Shown here piece after piece: positions 56,277-64,000 of a stretch of DNA of 64,000 nucleotides. The DNA is from Toxotes chatareus (Eukaryota; Chordata; Actinopteri; Toxotidae): assembly GCA_016801885.1 (NCBI GenBank), contig CM028898.1:186001-250000 (forward strand), read 5' to 3'. The position numbers and the translations under genes are program-made. The notes under the pieces are model-generated. The model saw only the letters and a list, made by a program, of their open reading frames with translations. It had not been told where the DNA came from and searched no databases. Numbering within the stretch: position 1 is the first letter of the stretch; every line of letters begins with the position of its first letter.

Positions 56277-56747
56277 TGGAGCTTCAGTTTTCCTAATGGT
56301 TGAGCTTTCTTACATGTGCCAAATCATTCAGGACCATAAAAGTAAAATGTCATGCTGCCTTAATAATATGTGTGTGTTAGTTACAATACACTAAGCTGTA
56401 TTGTTTTCAGTTGATCAGTTAATCTGCCTAAATCAAACAAAATAAATCTATCCAAAGATTCTCCCAGTGCTTTGATTTGTGCTCACCTACCTATCCCAAA
56501 ACATCACTGCATGGACAAGCAGCTTGGGAACTAGGATTGTTCATTTTTCTTATGTGCTGTCATCTGTTATATCACCTTAACTTTTTTAGAGTCACATGTG
56601 AATGTTTGTTCTTTTTTCCAACCCTATTGCTAGCATGTTCATGTCAGACCTTTCTGCAAAACCAGTCCAGTGCCCATCTTTGTAAATTCTCTCGGTCTGC
56701 TGTATCTGTGACTAGCAACTTGGCCAAATTATATGCAGTCATCTGTT

Positions 56748-57010
56748 TAATTCAATTCAGTTTTATTTATATAGTGCCAAATCATAACAGATATCATCTC
56801 AAGGCACTTTCAATATAGAACAGGCCTAGACCATACTCATACATACCATAAAATTATTTACAGATACCCAACATTTCCCCCAAGAGCAGCACTTGGCGAC
56901 AGCGGCAAAGAAAAACTCCCTTTAACAGGTAGAAACCTTGAACAGAACCTGGCTCATGGTGGCCATCTGCCTCGACCGATTAGGTTGAGAGAGACAGAGA
57001 GAAGTTTAAC
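56748..57010 (-). mobile_element. LINE 3' tail, other L2-like subfamily
   Basis: 'aattcaattcagttttattt' plus 'atatagtgccaaatcataac', and later 'ctccctttaacaggtagaaa' and 'aacctggctcatggtgg', parallel the L2-like tails but diverge in the hairpin: a related subfamily, minus orientation, 5'-truncated. Confidence 0.7.
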
Positions 57011-57479
57011 AGGCAAAGGTCGTGGTGCGACATTTAATCCTACTCTCTTTTGATCAGCACAGTACGTAACACAGTGCTGTGCATGGCAGACACAAACACA
57101 CATTCCAAACTTTACTGAGGTTATCAACAGAGTGTGAAGAAGTAACAGTTTTGCTGTTATGTCAAAAACATCTCTATATTGTGTTGCTGAGAGACATTTA
57201 CTAAAGTTGAAGAAAGCAGCTAACCATCCTGTCCCATCTAGTGATACCACTTTCCAGTCTGCTCTCAGTCCAGCATGAGAGGATGAAGAAGTACTAACTG
57301 TAGCAGGCTATAAACCTGTGTCCCAGAACATGCATGCAGCACACTCTCATGGATTCTCATGGAATCCTGGTGGAAAGGTGATAGAAGAGAGTGTATTTCC
57401 TTGTCTCTTATGACAGGAGTGGACACTCCAAACTTCTGGTAATAGGCTGTCCCCTATTTGTTTGGAGTATGAACTCGAC

Positions 57480-58145
57480 AGTTGGCTAATTGCCCCTTTA
57501 AATCTAAACTTAAAACTCACCTTAGTTAGCAGCTTATTCCTTGATCACTTCTGGCCTTGTACCTGTTCCAGTTCTCCCACTGGTGGGTCGGTACAGTCTC
57601 AATAAATCTTTTAAACCTGCTACTTACAGTAAAGTCCTGCTGATGAGATTACTGTACATTTTCTGTGAACCACTGTGTCTTTCTAATCCTCTGAAGCACA
57701 GGAGAGTCCAGGCTGTGTACTTACCTCTCTCTCTCTCTCTCCTATTTCCTCCTCCCTGTTCTCTGCTTTCATTCAGACTCTGTGCTGGACATCCATTGGA
57801 CGTCCTGGGACTTTCCTTATCTCTCTTTGCCTCCTTTGTTTTTATGTTGTTCTTGTTTTTCTCTCCTTCTGTCTGTTTGTTTCCTTCTCTTGGAAATGCA
57901 CATCTACTGCATGTCTGTCTGTCCTGGAGAGGGAATCCCTCCTCAGTTGTTCCTTAGTTTTTTTTGTTTTTGTTTTGTTTTTTGTTCGTTTTTTTTCCAT
58001 TTTTATCCAATTGAATGTTTTTTGGGGGGAATTTTTCATAATCTGATTTTAGGGTGTAAGACCAGAGGCTGTTATATGCTGTACAGTCTGTTAAACCTTT
58101 TGATGCAAATTTGTTTTATTGGGCTATTTACATAAAATTTGACTG
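57480..58145 (+). mobile_element. L2-like LINE 3' region, different subfamily
   Basis: Begins with the last codons of an ORF2 (FKSKLKTHL, near 57500), then a 3' untranslated region with 'cctggagagggaatccctcc', a T-rich run and 'ggctatttacataaaatttg' at the end. The ORFs here are untranslated-region artefacts. Confidence 0.6.
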
Positions 58146-60460
58146 GTTAAAGTTAAGACATTTAAGAAATTGGGCACAATCTGAAATCTCAACAGTATTT
58201 TTGTCACAGTATTTCAGCTCTTCATCACACCTGGAACATAAGACAGTCTATCAGTCTATTACAGCAAAAAAGAAACATAATAAAACTCTAGAGACCTAGA
58301 GGCACAATCAAAATACATACAAGAAAAGATAAAAGATATATGAAACAGGCACCTTCAGAATTTAAACTGAAAACTCAGGATCAGTCCCAGCTAACAGTCC
58401 CAAAATGCTAAATGTTAGCAATGAAACTTTTTTGGTGCTGCTGACGGTTTATTTGCATCAGTAAAACTGATCAAACAATTTCCCTGGATTTACACTCCTC
58501 CAGTGGAATTACAGGTATTGGCACTGAGTTCCACAAAAGATTCCTGTTTCCTGGGGAAGCTCCTGCAGTGGAAATGCATCTTATGATGGGATGGTCAACA
58601 ATAGAAAGTCTTGACAAGCTAATATAGCACCAACTAGCTAAACTGCTTTATTAATTAAATGGGTAATTAAATGACAGGACTCTGATAAGCAGGTTAGACA
58701 TGAATGGTACCAAAGGAGAAAATGCTAGATTTTTTGCCCACTGCAGCTGAACTTTTGAAAATGTAACATTTTAAGGTGAAAAAGGAAAATAGACTTTTCA
58801 GGTTGTGGCTATGTTTCTAATATTCAACCCTTTAGAAGAGCTCCATTACCAAACAGACCTCCTGACTTCCTATCAGTAACCCTGTGGTGGCTGGAGTGGT
58901 CCTTGCCATCATCCTTTGTATAGTTAGGTCACTTAAGTACCACAGACGACAGAGAAAGCTGCTAAAACAGCAGAATCTATTTTCTTGGACAATGGCGACA
59001 GTAGGGATTGTTTAGTAGCATACAGTGGAAGGTGATGACAAAGTGCTGCGAAAAGGGATCAATGCTGTGAGGTGTACAAGACTGGTTGTTTCTCTGTCTC
59101 TGTGTTGATGCAGCGTGTATGTGTGTGTGTGTTCCCTGGTTGCTGTAGTGGAAAGGGAACAGGGGGAATGTGAGGTGGGAAGGGGGATCGATGAGGCATT
59201 TGTTTTATTTAGGTAAATGATTGTGGTGGAGACGGACAAAAGCACTCTGTCTTGTGTCCCTAAGGAGTTGGAAGACAAATGACTATCAAGGTTCCATCAC
59301 ACCCCCCCTCTCTGTGTCTCTGGGACTCTCTGGGCATCCGTGGTGTGCTGGGTATGGCTGAGAGCAGGGAAAGGGACAGTGAGCGAGTCAGTCTTCATCA
59401 GGGTGGCGGAGCTGATCTGGAGGCAGAAATAGTCTTATTGACTGGTTAAACTTCAATGGCCAGAGCCGAAGAACAGTCAATATAATTCAGAAATAAAAGT
59501 AATAAAATGCAAATGACAACAAACCACCCAGTGTGTCCACTCATTTGAAACAGTGGGGACAAACACCAGTACATTATAAACCCATGTTGGGCCTATAACA
59601 ACATGTGTTCAGGACTCACGGCCGGATTAACCTGTTAGTGGGCATCAGGGAAAAATCCTGTTGGGCCCCTAGTTGAGATGAAACTGATGTTAAACTTGCA
59701 ACTAACCAAACCAAACCTAAACCACTAGATGTGCACTAAATCATGATTCAACTTTGCATCATCCTTTTAGTCTAGCGGTGACCAACACCACTTTGTGGGT
59801 TAAATGTTCAGTTGTAAGTCAAAGCCATGTAGGATATCACAAATATTTTAATCAGAACAGACTGGGATCTAAATAAAATGCAAAGACGGGGATTCCTTCC
59901 CTATTTGATAATACACAACTGCAAAACATGCAAATGAAAACTTCTATAAAATAAATAGCCCATATTAAAGAAAAATAAGCCTATTTCTGAGAATGCTCCA
60001 CAGCAATTACAAACCGATGGAGTACAATTACAGGATTTCCTCTCCTGCTTAACAAAACACACAGCTGAACCATTGTTTTAAATTTTACAAACAAGGTTTT
60101 CAGTGTTTCCCACAGGAACTTACTTGTGGTGGGGGGTGACTGATGTGCATTCAGAGACTCATGCACTTTAGACGGAGGAAGTGTTACTCATACAAAATGT
60201 TCCAATTTAAGGACAAATCTGTCATAAATGAAGTAATGTTGTCAATTGGACGTACATAGGTTTTAGGATATATTCATTCATCAAAATATGCTATAATATG
60301 TTGAAAAAATGCCCTGCTTTAGAAAATGTGATTTGAAATGTGGCATTTCACAAATGTGGGAAAGTCATTTGTAGTGTTTTTGTTTCGGGCAACTGAACAT
60401 TGCAAGTCAGTACTGTCTGAGAAAACGGACAACATCGGCCTTCGTGCGGTCTCATTTATC
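58146..60460. other. Long non-coding stretch
   Basis: No gene. Repeat-like pieces: 'cacggccggattaacc' at about 59618 and 'cagtgtttcccacagg' at about 60098, both looking like ends of non-autonomous DNA transposons but unpaired. Confidence 0.4.
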
Positions 60461-60560
60461 CAACAATGCATACCACGTCCAAAGAAAGCCAAATCAGTGA
60501 GGTCCGCAGGCAAGGTGATGGCCTCCATTTACATGAATTTATCAGGGTCAGGTGGTTATA
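60461..60560 (+). pseudogene. mariner-type transposase fragment
   Basis: The frame gives QQCIPRPKKAKSVRSAGKVM followed by ASIYMNLSG. The 'PRPKKAKxVxSAGKVMAS' run is typical of the centre of mariner transposases, just before the second catalytic Asp, which is not recognisable here. Only about 30 codons. No TIRs were found. Confidence 0.55.
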
Positions 60561-61192
60561 TGGTCTCAACTGGGGCAACATGCATTGCAGCAATAATTGT
60601 TCAGGGGCCTTAATTTTTGGTTATTTCTAGTCAGGTTGTAAATTATGTTAAGCTTCAATAACTTGGGGGTAAGGGGCAGGCCATCAGTTGGTAAAACTGT
60701 TGTTATCAGGTTGACTGTGGATGGTTTCAAGGGCTTTTGAAGCAAATGCTGTTGGTTGGTATAGATCCACAATGATAACTTTCAAAGGCAAGCAGATGAA
60801 GGTGAAGTGTGGTTACTTTTGGTTGCCTTCCTGATCAAGCTTTGGATACAACTGATCCAGTTTCTGCAAAGTGTTTTACAGTTCCATGCTCTGCCCCCTG
60901 AGAAACATTTAGTCCAGCCATGATTTAACACAGAGAAAGCTCCTCTTTGATTAGAATAACAAGTTGATTTCTGACACATTTTTCCACTGTCACAAAGCTA
61001 CTTAACAACCTAACAATGATCTACTGGAAGCATGAGGCACCACTTTTCTAGCAGGTGAACACTGGCTGCAGGTTGACTTAGATGAACAAGCCTCTGATGA
61101 GGACTTAAGATGTTCCTCCCATATCAATAAAAATATGATAAATCTAATAATAAAAGTTGAAACAATGCCCCCTCAGCATAAAAACGAATAAA
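60561..61192. other. Non-coding stretch
   Basis: No gene or clear repeat recognised. Confidence 0.4.
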
Positions 61193-61200
61193 CTGAACAT

Positions 61201-62018
61201 TAGCGGATCGATCCAAATATCAATAGTATCAATACCAAGTCGGTATTGGTATTGGATTGATACTAGCCTGGTGAGATCGATACTTTACTTTAAGCTCCGC
61301 TCTTGTTTGCAATGCTGCGGTTTCAGCAAAGAGGAAACAGCCAGGTCGCCAGACTCGCCGCTCCTGTGTCAGCGCAGAGCAGGCACACTTTGCTCCCCCT
61401 CCCCCCTAGATGTTGCGCCGTCACGTGAGTCACGTGACATGACTTAGACGCGCAAAGCAAACAAGCAAGTTGCCGGCTCAGGTTCATCAGCACAGGGAGA
61501 AAATACAATAGAAGAATGGCAGAGAGGAAGAGGAGCGCCGTGTGGCTGTATTTTCAAGCCGAAAACGAGACAACAGCAAAATGTGGGATTTGTAAAAAGC
61601 TAGTCAGGTATAGTGGAAACACTATTATTTATATTTTCACCAGTTGTTGTTTTTGTTGTTGAGAATTTGAATTTAATTTTTGTATTATAGCTTCTCAACA
61701 GTACTTGTTTGTTTTAATTTGTTTACTGGTTTGCATGCACTTTTTATTTAAGATTTTTCTGAAAAAATTTTGATAATAAAGCATTTTCTATTTAATTATA
61801 AACTTTGTCCAAATTCTGTCCTGGGTTTTAACTATGTAATAATAAAAAAGGAAACATCACAAAAAACACTTAAGGTCATGAAAATTAATTGAGATTTAGC
61901 AATTCAATGACGCATCCACCTTATTTATTAAAAAGTATCGGTATCAGTATCGGCGATACTGGCCCGTATTTACTTGGTATCGGATCGATACCAAAATATG
62001 CAGTATCGCACACCACTA
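61201..62018 (+). mobile_element. hAT-like element with BED-finger remnant, internally deleted
   Basis: Perfect 8-bp duplication CTGAACAT (61193-61200 and 62019-62026). The right end, inverted, is TAGTGGTGTGCGATACTG; the left end is TAG then diverges, but both subterminal zones share 'ggtatcgat', 'accaagt' and 'gtatcgg'-type motifs. An 818-base derivative. The 8-bp duplication and the BED finger fit the hAT superfamily. Confidence 0.82.
61516..61629 (+). pseudogene. BED zinc-finger N-terminus of hAT transposase
   Basis: From an ATG at 61516: MAERKRSAVWLYF then CGICKKLVRYSGNT. The 'SxVWxYF ... AKCxxCxKxxxxSGxT' pattern is the first half of a BED finger; the His pair that would complete it is deleted. 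The rest of the transposase is gone. Confidence 0.75.
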
Positions 62019-62583
62019 CTGAACATCGCAGTGGGCAAAAGTAAAGAGGTTATGTGTGTAACTCCCTGGAAAAGCCTTGTTGTCAACAAAAGCAATTGTG
62101 ACAAATTTAGAGACGTAACATAAAGAAGATCCTGGTTACGCACAAGCATTGGCCAGTGTGTGCATGGGCCAGTCTCACAGTGGGGGATACAGATACTCAC
62201 AAACACTGCAAACATATTATTGGCATGGTACTGAGCGTTTGCAGGTATCATTAGACAGAATTCGTGTTTAGAGCATGTGAATTTTAACAACCAATCCATT
62301 AAGTAATCATTTCTCTTGAAAATAAAAAAACAGAGCTGCATGGATGAGGGCCATTAACTCCACAAAATGGCTAACCCTAGTGTAATTGCCCCTCATTACA
62401 AGCCCGTGGCATTTGTCGCCCTCTGTTGATGGATCATTCATACTTTTGGCTGAACTGTATCCTTGCAAAATATCCTGCAACCAAACCATGTCTCAAGGGT
62501 GTCTTTTCTGCACATCCGCAACACCCAGCTCTTCTCGAGGACTGAATTACTTCATGGATACAAAGGCAGATAACACCCAGTCA

Positions 62584-62643
62584 CCACATCTGTAGCATCT
62601 GCTGTAATCCTTGTGTGGATTACAGCAGATGTTACAGGTGTGG
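62584..62643. other. Hairpin with 27-base arms and 6-base loop
   Basis: CCACATCTGTAGCATCTGCT... pairs with its near-inverse after the loop TTGTGT (62611-62616), with two mismatches in 27. Size is near that of a small pre-miRNA; it could also be a MITE remnant. Confidence 0.75.
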
Positions 62644-63429
62644 TGGTATTGAGGGCGATAAGTTTGGTGCTCTTCTGGTACTCTACATCATTCTAAAGTT
62701 GGACCAAGGCTGGCAGGGTTTGATGGGGTGAATGCATCAGCGTAGGGGTTCTTCTCCTCCTCGCCCTCCTCCAACTCCTGCTGATTCACAGGAGGTGGAA
62801 GTGAGGCCAAGTGAGGAACAAGAAAATTCCTGCTGTCTGTAAATCAGAATACATAAACACATGAGAAACACTCACAGTGTATTACTTTCTAATAATATTT
62901 TAGTCTGTCACAGAGTGTGTTTACTATTTTTTCACTTTCAAGAGACCCACATGAAAAACTAAAATATGTAGTCAAATGAATTTTAAGTGACTTATTAACA
63001 ATCCAAAAAGAGTACATTTTGCTTTTCTGCAATCTTTTCCTTTAGGTAACTTAAAAAAAAGAAAACCTCTCTGTTTTTCATCACAGTGTTATGTGTGCAT
63101 GAATAGACTTGTTTCTGCCGATCATATGTGAAATAACCTTAACCTCATTAAAGGCATTAACAGGGGAGTTACTGAGCAAAGAAATGTTTATTAATAATAA
63201 TAATCATGGTAGTAATAACTGTAATAATAACTGTGATAATAATGTACCAATATTGTAATAAATAGTACTGTTTCTTTGAAGCACATTGGGAGCATACAGA
63301 AATAAAAGCCAGAAAAAAGAAATACAAAATCATTCAAACCCAGTATGGTACAAGTGCTGTACACACACACACAATTCATATATATATGTGTGTATATATG
63401 TATATATATATTTTGTGTGTGTCTATGTC
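62644..63429. other. Non-coding stretch
   Basis: No gene. An (AAT)n-rich run at 63188-63245 and mixed (CA)/(TA) runs at 63360-63412. Confidence 0.5.
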
Positions 63430-63432
63430 TCA

Positions 63433-64000
63433 TAAAGTATTCAGACCCCTTCACTTTATGGAGACTTTACTGTGTTGTAGAGTTTGATTTATTTTTAAAT
63501 GGATAAAATGTTTACCCTTCAGTCTGCACTCAGACACCCATAATGACAAAGTCGAAACATGTTTCAAATTAAAAACAAACAAACCTGAATTTCTAATTTA
63601 CTAAAGAATGCAAACCCTTTGGGGTGACAGTCTAGACTGTGGTCAGGTGAATCATTTTTGCTTTAATTATCTTTGAGATGTGCCCAGAATTTGACTGGAG
63701 ACCAGCTGTGGAAAACTGAATTAATTGGATATAATTTTTTAATAAAGCCACACACCTGTGTATATAAGGTCCCTCAATTTATACTGCATGTCAGGACAAA
63801 AACCAAGACATGAAGTCTAAGGAAATCCCTGTAGACCTCTGTGGTGAGGTATAGATCAGGGTAAGGATATAAAACCATTTCTAAAGTTTTGAGTATTCTC
63901 ACGAGCACAGTGACCTCAATAATTGTGAAATGGAAGAAGTTTGGAAGGACAAGGATTCTTCCTAGAGTTGACTGTCCATCCAAACTGAGTAACTAGGCAA
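63433..64000 (+). mobile_element. Tc1-like transposon, left part, runs off the window
   Basis: Begins 'ataaagtattcagacccctt', matching a common fish Tc1-like terminal repeat, with 'acacccataatgacaaagt' further in, then 'cacacacctgtgtatataag' (TATA-like) before a transposase start at 63810. The right end lies outside. Confidence 0.8.
63810..64000 (+). pseudogene. Tc1-like transposase N-terminus, broken, truncated by window edge
   Basis: ATG at 63810 gives MKSKEIPVDLCGEV and then a stop at codon 15; the downstream frame resumes with STVTSIIVKWKKFGRTRILP-like sequence (about 63905-63965). This is the paired helix-turn-helix DNA-binding part of Tc1 transposases, which binds the terminal repeats. 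The early stop shows decay. Confidence 0.75.

Larger units (their letters stand above)
52481..56745. other. Long non-coding stretch with microsatellites
   Basis: No gene recognised. Holds GT runs at 53712-53730, (GT)n at 54043-54108, adjoining (CT)n 54217-54238 and (CA)n 54241-54287, and (GT)n at 56245-56273. 55360-55740 is low in repeats and could be a conserved non-coding element. Confidence 0.45.

Noticed and set aside
57541..58135. 138- and 117-residue plus-strand ORFs rich in Leu/Phe/Ser
   Set aside because: They fall in a LINE 3' untranslated region with T- and CT-rich runs; hydrophobic by composition only.
1..64000. CRISPR array, operon, phage or bacterial defence system
   Set aside because: All tandem patterns are microsatellites or LINE tails; introns and fish transposons show a eukaryotic genome.

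Overview
This window is eukaryotic and almost certainly comes from a teleost fish. The evidence is: coding pieces split by GT/AG introns; fish-type L2-like and Rex1/CR1-like LINEs; a tRNA-like SINE; hAT, piggyBac, Harbinger/ISL2EU-like, Tc1 and mariner remnants; many (GT)n tracts; and a PIM-like kinase of the kind amplified in fish. I see no operons, rRNA, tRNA genes, CRISPR arrays or bacterial features. All family names come from motif recognition; no database was searched.

Layout. 1-3.3 kb: non-coding sequence with one end of a dispersed repeat ('R'). 3.3-15.8 kb: a broken plus-strand gene of an unclassified transposon-like family (zinc fingers, a transposase-like core, then a C-terminal module in four phase-0 exons). 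A hAT element sits inside it, a Rex1/CR1-like LINE inside the hAT, and a 4.3 kb L2-like LINE inside that LINE. 15.8-16.8 kb: a small TIR element with a YqaJ/SWIM-type protein fragment. 17.8-18.5 and 20.35-20.83 kb: two solo LTRs with perfect 5-bp target duplications. 18.9-20.0 kb and 37.6-40.4 kb: minus-strand remnants of the same unclassified transposon family, ending in R copies. 21.6-25.7 kb: the longest L2-like copy, with ORF1 and ORF2 overlapping as ATGA. 26.6-27.9 kb: a minus-strand PIM-like kinase, five intact exons, the only host-gene-like locus. Its first exon should lie next to, or inside, an odd AT-rich, homopolymer-rich stretch at about 27.96-28.92 kb. 31.8-35.7 kb: a third L2-like copy carrying a SINE. 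36.75-37.57 kb: a deleted piggyBac element with exact TTAA ends. 42.65-43.86 kb: the C-terminus of a restriction-like-endonuclease LINE, cut by an L2 tail. 43.9-64 kb: mostly non-coding, with microsatellites, LINE tails, a SINE, a BED-finger hAT derivative with an 8-bp duplication, and the start of a Tc1 element at the right edge.

The genes do not form a pathway: this is a transposon graveyard around one kinase gene. The most interesting items are the unclassified zinc-finger/transposase-like family (three degraded loci on both strands), the datable nested insertions, and the kinase whose missing start coincides with probably unreliable or foreign sequence.
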